Below, piece after piece: positions 44,548 through 53,460 of a stretch of 64,000 nucleotides of DNA. The DNA is from DATFWC01 sp963777755 (GTDB taxonomy: Bacteria > Pseudomonadota > Alphaproteobacteria > Rhizobiales > Xanthobacteraceae), in the NCBI GenBank assembly GCA_963777755.1, contig CAVZSC010000030.1, positions 682,001-746,000 on the forward strand. Reading direction: 5' to 3'. Under the pieces are notes generated by a model. That model was given only the letters and a program-made list of their open reading frames with translations. It had not been told where the DNA came from and did not search any database. The position numbers and the translations under genes are program-made. Position 1 is the stretch's first letter. Every line of letters starts with the position of its first letter.

Positions 44548-45852
44548 TCATACCTTTGCGGCGAGGCGCCGGAACGGGCGACGGCTTGCGCCGCCATTGT
44601 TCGACAGGATGAAGTCGCTGATGCGCGGAGCGATTTCGGCGCGGAAGCGCGAGCCGTTGAAGACGCCATAGTGGCCGACGCCGAGCTGCAGATAATGCGC
44701 CTTCTTCTCCGCCGGGATGCCGGTGCACAGACGATGCGCGGCTTCGGTCTGGCCGACTCCGGAGATATCGTCCTTCTCGCCTTCGACGGTGAGAAGCGCG
44801 ACATGGCGGATCTTCGAGGGATCCACCGGCGTGCGCCGATGCATCATCCTTCCCTGCGGGAGGGCATGATCGATGAACACCGTCTCGACCGTCTGCAGAT
44901 AGAACTCCGCCGCAAGATCCATGACGGCCAGGTACTCGTCGTAGAACTCCCGATGCTTCTGCGCCGAATCGCCGTCGCCGCGCACGAGGTGCATGAACAT
45001 CTCGTGGTGCGCGCCGAGATGGCGATCGAGATTCATTCCCATGAAGCCGCTGAGTTGCAGGAAGCCCGGATAGACGTCGCGCATCATGCCGGCATTGGGA
45101 AACGGCACCTGGGTGATGACGTGGCGGCGGAACCAATCGAGGCCGCGCTTCTCCGCCAGCGTGTTGACGGCCGTCGGGTTGACGCGGGTGTCGATCGGGC
45201 CACCCATCAGAATCATGGAATTGGGCGCATAGGCGTCGTTGCGCGCCTCCATGACCGAGACGGCGGCGAGCACCGGGACCGAAGGCTGGCACACCGCGAT
45301 GATGTGCGCATCGCCGCCGAGGTAGTGCAGGATGGAGATGACGTAGTCGATATAATCGTCGAGGTCGAAGCTGCCGTCCGACAGCGGCACCATGCGGGCG
45401 TCGACCCAGTCGGTGATGTAGACGTCGTGCTTGGGCAGGAAGGCCTCGACGGTACCGCGCAGGAGCGTCGCATAGTGCCCCGACATGGGCGCCACGATCA
45501 GCACCTTCGGATGCGGCCGATAACTGTCGGGGAGCGCCCGCTCGAAGTGGACGAGCTTGCAGAAGGGACGCTCCCACACGACCTGGGGATGGATGCCGAC
45601 GTGCTCGCCGTCGATCCTGATCGGCGGGATGTTCCAATCGGGCTTGCCATAGCGACGCGTGGCTCGCTCGAACATCTCGCAGCCGGCGGCGATCGACTTG
45701 CCGATCGTCGTATGGGTCAGCGGATTGATCGGGTTCTTGTAGTAGATGCGGGTCGCATCCGCGGCGGCGCGGATCGGCCCGAGCGCCGCATGCTGCAATT
45801 CATACCAATAATAAAACGGAAGCCCTTCGAACCCGAACGCATCGAACGCCAT
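44548..45852 (-). CDS. phaZ: Intracellular poly(3-hydroxyalkanoate) depolymerase
   Basis: 434 residues. In this family the catalytic nucleophile is Cys rather than Ser, and the lipase-box-like VCQPSVP places it at Cys188. Conserved start YYWYELQHAALGPIRAAAD, SGHYATLLRGTVEAFLPKHDVYITDWVDAR before it, and ending LGVGHYGVFNGSRFRAEIAPRISDFI with the catalytic His. It releases hydroxybutyrate from cytoplasmic PHA granules, so the host should store PHA. The 260 bases to the next gene (44288-44547) hold no gene I can support. Confidence 0.93.
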   Translation of the reverse strand: MAFDAFGFEGLPFYYWYELQHAALGPIRAAADATRIYYKNPINPLTHTTIGKSIAAGCEMFERATRRYGKPDWNIPPIRIDGEHVGIHPQVVWERPFCKLVHFERALPDSYRPHPKVLIVAPMSGHYATLLRGTVEAFLPKHDVYITDWVDARMVPLSDGSFDLDDYIDYVISILHYLGGDAHIIAVCQPSVPVLAAVSVMEARNDAYAPNSMILMGGPIDTRVNPTAVNTLAEKRGLDWFRRHVITQVPFPNAGMMRDVYPGFLQLSGFMGMNLDRHLGAHHEMFMHLVRGDGDSAQKHREFYDEYLAVMDLAAEFYLQTVETVFIDHALPQGRMMHRRTPVDPSKIRHVALLTVEGEKDDISGVGQTEAAHRLCTGIPAEKKAHYLQLGVGHYGVFNGSRFRAEIAPRISDFILSNNGGASRRPFRRLAAKV

Positions 45853-46100
45853 TGCCGCGCCTTTCGCCTGCGCGGGCGCAACGCCTAGGATGCGTTGTCA
45901 GGGGATCAAGCAACAGGGTGGCACCGCTCGCGCGGCGCGCCTGTCGACATGCCCAATCCCCCAGCCCGATTGATGCACTGCACAAATGTATGCAGCCCTG
46001 CTGGTATTTCAAGCGTATTTTTCCTTAGCCAACGCTGAATTCCGCGTTATACACCGGTTCAAATGCCCAAGAGAGGAATTTGTTCCAGAACCCGGGATGC

Positions 46101-46916
46101 CTATTCGCCGGTCGCCAGCAGCGAGCCTTGCTGGCGCGCGCTGTCGAACAATCTCAGATAGGCCACCACCGCCGCAGCCATGAACACGGCGTTGAGCGCC
46201 AGCGCTTCGAGCATGAGATCGGCACGAAAGACGTGCTCGATCAGAAGGGTACGCATCCCTTCGAACACGTAGGTCGGCGGCAGCATCCAGGCGACGTACT
46301 GGAGCCAGCCCGGCAGGATCGCCACCGGGTAATAGACGCAGGTCAGCGGCAGGAATAGGAACATGATGCTCCACGCGAAGGTCTCCGCGCCGAGACCATT
46401 GCGCAGCACCAGGCCCGACACGAAGATGCCGACCGCCCAGCTGGTGAGGATCAGGTTGGCGAAGAACGCCGCAAGCGCGAGTCCGAGGCTGTACAGGTTG
46501 AAGCCGAAGAAGACGATGGCCAGCAGGCTGACCGGCACCATGCCGATCGCCAACCGGACGATGCTCATGATCATCAAGGCGCTGATGAACTCGCTGGAGC
46601 GGAGCGGGCTCATCATCAGGTTGCCGAGGTTGCGCGCGTACATCTCCTCCAGGAACGAGATGGAGAAGCCGAGCTGGCCGCGGAACAGGATGTCCCACAG
46701 CAGCACGGCGCCGATGAAGATTCCGCTCGCCCGGGCGAAGAAGCTCGCGTTCTCGCCGATATAGAGCTGCAGGAAGCCCCACATCAGCATCTGCACGGCG
46801 GGCCAATAGACGAGCTCGACCAGGCGCGCCCAGGACGAGCGCAACAGGTACCAGTAGCGCAGCACCATGGCGGCGACCCGCCGCGGCGAATAGAGGAGGG
46901 CGGGCCCTGCGCTCAT
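46101..46916 (-). CDS. ABC-2 type exporter permease
   Basis: 271 residues with six membrane helices, of the ABC-2 type: RYWYLLRSSWARLVELVYWPAVQMLMWGFLQ at the start and FLFLPLTCVYYPVAILPGWLQYVAWMLPPTYVFEGMRTLL near the end. The ATPase gene overlaps its start by 4 bases. The substrate is not known. The 248 bases between its stop and phaZ (45853-46100) contain no gene I can support. Confidence 0.9.
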   Translation of the reverse strand: MSAGPALLYSPRRVAAMVLRYWYLLRSSWARLVELVYWPAVQMLMWGFLQLYIGENASFFARASGIFIGAVLLWDILFRGQLGFSISFLEEMYARNLGNLMMSPLRSSEFISALMIMSIVRLAIGMVPVSLLAIVFFGFNLYSLGLALAAFFANLILTSWAVGIFVSGLVLRNGLGAETFAWSIMFLFLPLTCVYYPVAILPGWLQYVAWMLPPTYVFEGMRTLLIEHVFRADLMLEALALNAVFMAAAVVAYLRLFDSARQQGSLLATGE

Positions 46917-47728
46917 TGCGCCGCCTCGCGTTCGGCGCTGGCGCTTTCAGCGCTGGCGCTTTCAGCGCTCGCGCGCTCGGCGCTCGCGCGCCCGGCGCCG
47001 CGGCCGCGCGCGACGTCGAGAAACACCTCTTCGAGCGTGGCCCGGCCGTAGCGGGCGAGCAGGCCTCTCGGCGTATCGTCGTCCTCGATGCGGCCGCACT
47101 TCATGATGATCACGCGCTCGCACAGGCGCTCGACTTCGGTCATGTTGTGGGATGCGATCAGCATGGTCGCCCTGCGCTCGGCGCAATATTGCGCGAGCCG
47201 GGCGCGCACCCAATCGGCGGTATCGGGATCGAGCGAGGCGGTGGGCTCGTCGAGGAGCAGCACCTCGGGCTCGTTGATCAGCGACTTCGCCAGGGCGACC
47301 CGCGTCTTCTCCCCGGCCGACAGGCTTCCCGTGGGCCGATCGATGAGGTCGGTCAGCTCGAGTTCCTGCGCCAGTGCGACGATCCGTGCGGCGATGTCCG
47401 CCACCCCATACAGCATGCCGAACACGGTGAGGTTCTGCCGGATGGTCAGCCGCTTCGGCATCTCCACGTAGGGGCTCTCAAAATTCATGCGGTGCAGCAC
47501 GCGGTGCCGGTGGCGCGCCATGTCGACGCCAAGCACGCTGACGCGCCCCGAGGTCGGGATCACCAGGCCCATGATCGTGGCGATCGTCGTCGTCTTGCCG
47601 GCGCCGTTGCCGCCGAGCAGGCCGGTGATCGAGCCGGCCGGCAGGGCAAACGAGATGCCGTCAACGGCGGTCACGGTCTTGTAGACCTTGGTGAGCTGGT
47701 CGACCTCGATGGCGGGGGAGGACGGCAT
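46913..47728 (-). CDS. ABC-2 type exporter ATPase with a C-terminal pentapeptide repeat
   Basis: 271 residues from ATG 47728 (MPSSPAIEVDQLTK), chosen over an upstream in-frame Met that would add ten residues outside the fold. Walker A GGNGAGKTT, signature LSAGEKTRVALAKSL, Walker B EVLLLDEPTASLDP, and IASHNMTEVERLCERVI. The last 27 residues are an unusual Ala/Ser/Glu/Arg tail made of four ASAE-type units encoded by 15-base repeats. The downstream permease completes the exporter. Confidence 0.9.
   Translation of the reverse strand: MPSSPAIEVDQLTKVYKTVTAVDGISFALPAGSITGLLGGNGAGKTTTIATIMGLVIPTSGRVSVLGVDMARHRHRVLHRMNFESPYVEMPKRLTIRQNLTVFGMLYGVADIAARIVALAQELELTDLIDRPTGSLSAGEKTRVALAKSLINEPEVLLLDEPTASLDPDTADWVRARLAQYCAERRATMLIASHNMTEVERLCERVIIMKCGRIEDDDTPRGLLARYGRATLEEVFLDVARGRGAGRASAERASAESASAESASAEREAAQ
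46930..46989. repeat. Four tandem 15-bp units within the ATPase 3' end
   Basis: Units at 46930-46944, 46945-46959, 46960-46974 and 46975-46989 share the core TTTCAGCGCTGGCGC with few changes. In the minus frame they encode RASAE RASAE SASAE SASAE. The length is a multiple of three, so gain or loss of a unit keeps the frame. Confidence 0.85.
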
Positions 47729-47812
47729 GAAAATCCGAGCTGCGGTGTCCCTCGACACTTGGCGCCTCGAATGGCCGCACGCAAGCCCAGCGGCATGATG
47801 ATAGGTTCAGCC

Positions 47813-49153
47813 ATGCCGGTGCAGGATCTCCATCAGCTCCGCCAACCGCGCCGCAACGTGCGGCTCGAGACGCTGACGCGCCTGCGCTGGCTCGCGATCG
47901 TCGGCCAGACCGCCGCGGTCCTGGTGGTCAACTATGGGCTCGACGTGGAGCTGCCGCTGGCGGCGTGCGCGGCCGTGATCGCCATGGCGGCGTGGCTGAA
48001 CATCGCGCTGCGCCTGCGCTTTCGCGTCAATCAGCGGCTCGAGCCCGACCGTGCGGCCTGGCTGCTCGCCTTCGACATCGCCGAGCTCACTGCCCTGTTG
48101 TTTCTCACCGGCGGCCTGCAGAACCCGTTCGCGTTCCTGGTCCTCGGCCCGGTGCTGATCTCGGCCACCGCCCTGCCGCCACGCATGACGCTGATGCTCG
48201 GCGTCGGCGCGGCGGCCTGCGCCACCGGGCTTCTGTTCCTGCATTTCCCGCTGCCCTGGCCGGGCGACGAGCCGCTCAATCTGCCGCCCCTCTACGTGCT
48301 GGGCATCTGGCTCTCGATCCTGCTCGCCATCGGATTCATCGGGGTGTACGCATGGCAGATTGCCGAGGAATCGCGCCAGCTCGCCGATGCGCTGACCGCC
48401 ACCGAGCTGGTGTTGGCGCGCGAGCAGCACCTGTCGCAGCTCGACGGGCTGGCGGCCGCCGCCGCCCACGAGCTGGCCACTCCGCTCTCCACCATCGCGG
48501 TCATCGCCAAGGAACTCGAACGAGGGCTCGAGCCGAGCTCGGCCCACGCCGAGGACGTGCACCTCTTGCGTGAGCAGACGCAGCGCTGCCGCGAAATCCT
48601 GGCCAAGCTGACCGAGCTGTCCACCCAAACCCCGGGCGAGCCGTTCGATCGCGCCAAGGTCTCCGTGTTGATCGAAGAGGTGATTGCGCCGCACCGCTAT
48701 TTCGATGTCGAGATCGACGTCGTCATGCCGCCGGACCGCGGCACTGAGCCGGTCGGGAGGCGCAATCCGGCGCTCCTCTACGGCCTCGGCAACCTGGTCG
48801 AGAACGCAGTCGACTTCGCCCGATCGCGGGTGGAAGTGGCGGTGCGCTGGACTCCTCATCAGGTGGCCATCACGATCGCCGACGACGGGCCCGGCTTCGC
48901 GCCGGAAATCCTCGGCCGGATCGGCGAGCCCTATGTGACGACGCGGGGCATCCGCCCGACCAGCACCGATACCGATCCGATCGGCCTGGGATTGGGGTTC
49001 TTCATCGCCAAGACGCTGCTGGAGCGCTCCGGTGCGACCCTGGCGCTGGCCAACCGCAGCTCGCCGGAAACCGGGGCGGTCGTCCGCGTCCGCTGGGCGC
49101 GCCCGGACTTCGAGTGGCCGGAAGGGGACCCGGACGAGGGGGCCGCCACTTGA
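47813..49153 (+). CDS. regB: Redox-sensing sensor histidine kinase RegB/PrrB
   Basis: 446 residues if started at ATG 47813. Upstream in-frame Mets at 47771, 47795 and 47798 are possible but have no better ribosome site. Six membrane helices, then the quinone-linked motif GGLQNPF (100-106), His219 in AAAAHELATPLSTI as autophosphorylation site, Cys259 in QRCREIL at the position of the redox-sensing cysteine of RegB, and HATPase boxes NLVENAVDFA, DDGPGFAP and GLGLGFFIAKTLLERSG. It phosphorylates RegA when the quinone pool is reduced or oxygen is low. RegA follows 69 bases downstream. Confidence 0.94.
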   Translation: MPVQDLHQLRQPRRNVRLETLTRLRWLAIVGQTAAVLVVNYGLDVELPLAACAAVIAMAAWLNIALRLRFRVNQRLEPDRAAWLLAFDIAELTALLFLTGGLQNPFAFLVLGPVLISATALPPRMTLMLGVGAAACATGLLFLHFPLPWPGDEPLNLPPLYVLGIWLSILLAIGFIGVYAWQIAEESRQLADALTATELVLAREQHLSQLDGLAAAAAHELATPLSTIAVIAKELERGLEPSSAHAEDVHLLREQTQRCREILAKLTELSTQTPGEPFDRAKVSVLIEEVIAPHRYFDVEIDVVMPPDRGTEPVGRRNPALLYGLGNLVENAVDFARSRVEVAVRWTPHQVAITIADDGPGFAPEILGRIGEPYVTTRGIRPTSTDTDPIGLGLGFFIAKTLLERSGATLALANRSSPETGAVVRVRWARPDFEWPEGDPDEGAAT

Positions 49154-49222
49154 GCCGCCGGCCGGCATCCCTACATTAGGGTACAAGCATCACGGCTTAG
49201 CCGTCCGAGGGAGCGCAATACC

Positions 49223-49777
49223 ATGACCGATGCCGCCGCCAGCTTGGGCCCGGGCGACCATTCGCTGCTGATCGTCGAGGACGACAAGCTGTTCGTCGCG
49301 CGTCTGGCGCGCGCCATGGAGGCACGCGGATTCAAGGTCGTGACGGCGGAAAGCGTCGCCGATGGCCTGCTGCAGGTCGAGCAGAATCCGCCGGCCTACG
49401 CGGTCGTCGACATGCGGCTCGGCGACGGCAACGGGCTCGACGTGATCTCGGCGCTGAAACGCCGGCGCGCCGACGCGCGCGGCATTGTGCTCACCGGCTA
49501 CGGCAACATCGCCACGGCGGTGAATGCCGTGAAGCTGGGCGCGGTCGACTACCTCGCCAAGCCGGCCGATGCGGACGACGTGATCAACGCGCTGCTCGCC
49601 GTCGACGGCAAGAAGGCCGAGCCGCCCGAGCACCCGATGTCGGCCGACCGCGTGCGCTGGGAGCACATCCAGCGCATCTACGAGCTGTGCGGCCGCAACG
49701 TCTCGGAAACGGCGCGGCGGCTCAACATGCACCGCCGCACCCTGCAGCGCATCCTGGCCAAACGGGCGCCGAAATAG
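49223..49777 (+). CDS. regA: Response regulator RegA/PrrA
   Basis: 184 residues, the family's normal length. Receiver domain with LLIVEDD, phosphoacceptor Asp63 in VVDMRLGDGNGLD, TGYGNIATAVNAVKLGAVDYLAKPAD, and a C-terminal Fis-type helix-turn-helix (NVSETARRLNMHRRTLQRILAKRAPK) that is nearly invariant among RegA proteins. It controls respiration, carbon fixation and nitrogen genes in relatives. A senC/prrC gene, often next to regA, is absent here. Confidence 0.96.
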   Translation: MTDAAASLGPGDHSLLIVEDDKLFVARLARAMEARGFKVVTAESVADGLLQVEQNPPAYAVVDMRLGDGNGLDVISALKRRRADARGIVLTGYGNIATAVNAVKLGAVDYLAKPADADDVINALLAVDGKKAEPPEHPMSADRVRWEHIQRIYELCGRNVSETARRLNMHRRTLQRILAKRAPK

Positions 49778-49779
49778 CG

Positions 49780-49822
49780 CGAATAGCGAAATGGCGAGCA
49801 GGGCCTTCTCTCTCGCTATTCG
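49780..49822. terminator. Inverted repeat between convergent regA and propeller pseudogene
   Basis: CGAATAGCGA (49780-49789) and TCGCTATTCG (49813-49822) are exact inverted copies. The stem starts 2 bases after the regA stop and the plus strand continues TTATTGC. The 23-base loop is long and no strong T run follows, so it is a possible two-way transcript end rather than a classic terminator. Confidence 0.45.
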
Positions 49823-49837
49823 TTATTGCTCCGCGAC

Positions 49838-50708
49838 TCACCGCGTCGTCTCCGCCCGCTGCTGGGTCGGTGCGGGCTTCAGGATCAGCTTCTGCACCCG
49901 CCAGTTCAGGATCTCGGCGACGTAGAGCTCGTTCTCGGACGGGCAGGCGATCTCGTGGATCCAGCCGAACTGCTTGAGCTGCTTGCCCGACTTGCCGAGC
50001 ACGCCCAGCACCTTGCCGTCCAGGCTGAGCTTGTAGATGCGGCCCGGAAAGGAGTCGGAGCTTTGGGCGGCGGCGTGATGCAGATCGCCCACGGCGCGCC
50101 GGGCGTCATGCTGCCACCGGTCTGCAGATAGGTGCTCAAGTCCGGCCTGTTGCCGATCGCCGGCCTGGCATCGGCTTCGAACGGGACGTCGATCTTGATC
50201 TCGCGCTGAAAGGCGCCGTCGCGGTCGAAAACCTGGATGCGCCGGTTATTGCGGTCGCCCGCGTAGATGTTGCCCTGCGCATCGGCGGCATCGTGTGCAC
50301 CAGGTTGAACTCGCCCGGCCCCTTGCCGCGCTGGCCCCATGATTTCACCCAGTCGCCGTTGGCGTCATACTTGGCGATGCGCGAGTTCACATAGCCGTCG
50401 CTGATGTAGATGTTGCCTTCCGGATCCCAGGTGACATCGGTCGGCTGGCGGATGAACACGCCGTTGCGATCGAACTCCAGGATCTGCGAGGCGGTGTTGG
50501 CGAAGGCCGGCCCCTGGCTCGAGCCGCCGCGCGAATAGACGAAGATGTGGCCCCTGGAGTTGACCGCCACGCCGGCGACTTCGCCGAGATGCATGTCGGG
50601 CGGAAGCTTGAGCAGGTTCGGCACCGATTCGTACGGGATTTCCGGGACCGGCTGCGCATAAGCCGCAGGGCTTATCAGCAGGGCCAATCCGACCAGCCAA
50701 TGTCGCAT
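49838..50708 (-). pseudogene. Decayed NHL/six-bladed beta-propeller (amidating-lyase-like) secreted protein
   Basis: From ATG 50708 (ribosome site GGGAGG) a signal peptide (MRHWLVGLALLISPAAYAQ) and propeller blades are visible: HLGEVAGVAVNSRGHIFVYSRGG, PTDVTWDPEGNIYISDGYVNSRIAKYD. Near 50290 the frame is lost (one base missing) and ADAQGNIYAGDRNNRRIQVFDRDG follows in another frame. Near 50065 it is lost again before SDSFPGRIYKLSLDGKVLGVLGKSGKQLKQFGWIHEIAC. In addition, VFIRQ runs straight into PTDVTWD, where the family normally has about 75 more residues, an apparent internal loss. Several independent lesions point to a true pseudogene. Confidence 0.78.
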
Positions 50709-50833
50709 GAATGCCTCCCTCGCGCGCCGGCTTTGTTGCGCCACGTCAATGACGAACAGCGCCTCTGGGCGAGGACTATACCGTCGGCGCCGCCCGACGC
50801 GGTAAGCGATCACGACAACGGCGCCATGCAGGT

Positions 50834-51349
50834 TCAGAGCTCGGCGCCGTACGGCCCGGTCGGATCGGTCAGCGCCTGCAGCCGCAACGCGGCCGCGTGC
50901 GCGAAGCGCAGCATCATGCTCCGGCGCGTGGCGGCAGGAAGCCGATGCTCGGGAGCCTCGCATACGATCGAGGCGCCGAAAGCGTCGGCGACGATCAGGC
51001 CGGTATCCTTGGGAAAGATCTCGCACGGCACCTCGAGCGTGGTGGCGAAGAACAGCCGATCGCAGTGCAGGCGATAGTCCATCCATTTCTGGTCGGCGCG
51101 GAAGTCGGCGACCGAGGACTTGATCTCGACGATCCAGATCTCCCCGTCGCCGCCGAGCGCCACAATGTCGGCGCGCCGTCCGGACGGAAGCGGCAGCTCA
51201 CGCACCGATGAGAGCCGCAGCGAGTGCAGCAGGCGCGCGGTCCCGCGCCCGATCGCGAGCGCGGTCGGCGACTGGCGGCCATCCGGCGGCACCGCCGGCG
51301 CGGCGGCAGAGTCGAGGGGAAGCCGCGATGCCCGATCGGCGATGGACAC
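50834..51349 (-). CDS. mmcB: MmcB-family DNA repair protein
   Basis: 171 residues from GTG 51349 (VSIADRASR), with GGGAGCAGG before it. The restriction-endonuclease-like core is ADIVALGGDGEIWIVEIKSSVADFRADQKWMDY, with the Asp and the Glu-x-Lys pair of this nuclease fold. Then LHCDRLFFATT and GLIVADAFGASI. In Caulobacter MmcB belongs to the damage response. It follows mtnA by 13 bases on the same strand. Confidence 0.88.
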   Translation of the reverse strand: MSIADRASRLPLDSAAAPAVPPDGRQSPTALAIGRGTARLLHSLRLSSVRELPLPSGRRADIVALGGDGEIWIVEIKSSVADFRADQKWMDYRLHCDRLFFATTLEVPCEIFPKDTGLIVADAFGASIVCEAPEHRLPAATRRSMMLRFAHAAALRLQALTDPTGPYGAEL

Positions 51350-51362
51350 GGCCTGCTCCCCA

Positions 51363-52484
51363 CTATTCGGCGGCACGCCGCGGGGCCTGCGCAGCCGCAG
51401 CGCGCTCCGGAAACGCCTGTGCCAGGCCCTCTGGCGACGCGGCGAGAACACCGCGCTCGGTGATCAGGCCGGTGATCAGCCGTGCCGGCGTCACGTCGAA
51501 GCCGTAGTTGGCGACCGGGGACCCTGCCGGAACGATCCGAACCGTCTCGATCCGGCCATCGGCCGTGAGCCCGGTCATCGTCGCGACCTCGTCGGCCGCA
51601 CGCTGCTCGATCGGGATCTCGCGGCCGCTCGCGATGGTGAAATCGATGGTGGGCGACGGCAGCGCGACGTAGAACGGCACGCCGTTGTCGGCGGCGGCGA
51701 GCGCCTTGAGATAGGTGCCGATCTTGTTGCAGACGTCGCCGGCCGCGGTCACCCGATCGGTGCCGACGATCGCGAGGTCGACCGCACCGTGCTGCATCAG
51801 GTGCCCCCCGGTATTGTCCGGGATGACGGTGTGCGGCACCCCGTGATGGCCGAGCTCCCAGGCGGTGAGCGAAGCGCCCTGATTGCGCGGCCGCGTCTCG
51901 TCGACCCACACATGGACTGGCACGCCCTTGTCATGGGCGGTGTAGATCGCGGCGGTCGCCGTGCCGACGTCGACGGTCGCGAGCCAGCCGGCATTGCAGT
52001 GGGTGAGCACGTTGACCGGCTCGCCCGGTTTCTTCTTTGCCGCGATGTCCTCGATGAGCTTGAGGCCGTGGCGTCCGATCGCCCGGTTGATGGCAACGTC
52101 CTCGTCGCAGATCTCGGCGGCACGTGCATAGGCCGCCGCGACGCGCTCGCCGCGTGCCCGGTTGCGCACGCATGCGACCATCTCATCGAGCGCCCATTTG
52201 AGATTGATCGCCGTCGGCCGCGCCGCCAGCAGCTCCGCATAGGCATGGTCGAGCGCCTCGTCGGAGACGTCTGCGCGCAGCGCAAGACACATGCCGTAGG
52301 CTGCGGCCGCGCCGATCAGCGGGGCGCCACGCACCTGCATGGTGGCGATCGCGCGAACCGCGTCCGCCGCCGTCGTCAGCCGCGTCGTCGCGAATCGATG
52401 CGGCAGCAGCGTCTGGTCGATGATGCCGACCGCGCCGTCCGCCTCGGCCCAGATGGTGCGGGTATGCTTGCCGTCGACCTTCAT
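51363..52484 (-). CDS. mtnA: S-methyl-5-thioribose-1-phosphate isomerase
   Basis: 373 residues from ATG 52484. Interconverts methylthioribose-1-phosphate and the ribulose isomer in methionine salvage. Catalytic Cys163 in NVLTHCNAGWLAT, Asp243 in GTDRVTAAGDVCNKIGTY, plus MQVRGAPLIGAAAAYG and DETRPRNQGASLTAWEL, all as expected for the family. No other salvage gene (mtnK, mtnB, mtnP) lies in the window. Confidence 0.95.
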   Translation of the reverse strand: MKVDGKHTRTIWAEADGAVGIIDQTLLPHRFATTRLTTAADAVRAIATMQVRGAPLIGAAAAYGMCLALRADVSDEALDHAYAELLAARPTAINLKWALDEMVACVRNRARGERVAAAYARAAEICDEDVAINRAIGRHGLKLIEDIAAKKKPGEPVNVLTHCNAGWLATVDVGTATAAIYTAHDKGVPVHVWVDETRPRNQGASLTAWELGHHGVPHTVIPDNTGGHLMQHGAVDLAIVGTDRVTAAGDVCNKIGTYLKALAAADNGVPFYVALPSPTIDFTIASGREIPIEQRAADEVATMTGLTADGRIETVRIVPAGSPVANYGFDVTPARLITGLITERGVLAASPEGLAQAFPERAAAAQAPRRAAE

Positions 52485-52619
52485 GAGCGCCCTGTCTTTC
52501 CGCCCTAAGGTGGCGCCACAAGGAGAACAAAGCAAGACCGGCAGCTTGGCTGCGGTGGCGTGGCTTGCACTGGATACCCCAATGGCCCAATTTTCGCGCC
52601 ATCGCATGGGGACCAGTTC

Positions 52620-53459
52620 ATGACCGTCGACTACGAGGCCGAGTTCAACAACCGCGCCCGCGTGCCCGAGCACCCGGCGATCTTTGCCGGCTGGGAGCGC
52701 GATGCCGCCACCTACCGCGCCGAATGCTTGCGCGAGGGGCGCGCCGAGCTCGGCATCTCCTATGGGCCGAGCGCACGGCAGACCATCGACCTGTTTCATC
52801 CGGCGAGCGAGCGCGGTCTGCTGGCGCTGTTCGTCCATGGCGGCTACTGGCGCTCGCTCGACCCCTCGATGTTCAGCCACATGGCCAAGGGTCTCAATGG
52901 CCGCGGCATCAGCGTTGCGGTCGCCGGCTACGACCTGTGCCCACAGGTCACGATCCCGGAAATCATCACGCAAATGCAGCAGGCCGCGCTTCATTTGTGG
53001 CGGCGCTTCGGAAGCCGCTTCATGGTCTACGGCCATTCAGCCGGCGGCCACCTGGCGGCCTGCCTGCTCGCCACCAATTGGCGCGGCCTTGGCGCGGATG
53101 TGCCGGGGGACCTAGTGCCGACCGCCTGCGCGATCTCCGGGCTGTTCGACCTTGCCCCGCTCACCGGCGTCGCAATGAACGAGGAGCTGAAGCTGACCGA
53201 CGACGACGCGCGCGCGGCCTCGCCGCTGTTCTGGCCGGCTCCCTTGGATCGCAATCTCGAAGCCTGGTGCGGCGCGCTCGAATCGGGCGAGTTCCGCCGG
53301 CAGAACCGCGTCATCGTCGACACCTGGAGCAAGGCCGGCGTCGCCACGACCTGGATGGAGATCGAGGGTGCCAACCATTTCACCGTGATCGAATCGTTGG
53401 CCGACCCGGCGAGCGATCTCACCGGGCGCCTCACGCAGCTCACGGAGCTGGCGCAATGA
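52620..53459 (+). CDS. Alpha/beta hydrolase, kynurenine formamidase-like
   Basis: 279 residues from ATG 52620. The oxyanion-hole motif HGGYW (73-77) and nucleophile elbow GHSAGGHLA (Ser140) are those of arylformamidase (KynB-type) esterases, and NHFTVIESLADP carries the probable catalytic His. It hydrolyses an amide or ester. The true substrate is uncertain since no other tryptophan-degradation gene is nearby. It is divergent from mtnA, and its stop meets the convergent TauE gene. Confidence 0.87.
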   Translation: MTVDYEAEFNNRARVPEHPAIFAGWERDAATYRAECLREGRAELGISYGPSARQTIDLFHPASERGLLALFVHGGYWRSLDPSMFSHMAKGLNGRGISVAVAGYDLCPQVTIPEIITQMQQAALHLWRRFGSRFMVYGHSAGGHLAACLLATNWRGLGADVPGDLVPTACAISGLFDLAPLTGVAMNEELKLTDDDARAASPLFWPAPLDRNLEAWCGALESGEFRRQNRVIVDTWSKAGVATTWMEIEGANHFTVIESLADPASDLTGRLTQLTELAQ

Positions 53460-53460
53460 A

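Noticed and set aside
44396..44554. Short minus-strand frame after phaZ
   Set aside because: It reads PAMTLFPCVPARPIARRSE-like sequence with no ribosome site and no known family. Another frame there is equally open.
52485..52619. SAM or other riboswitch upstream of mtnA
   Set aside because: The 135-base gap between the divergent genes shows no conserved riboswitch stems that I can recognise.
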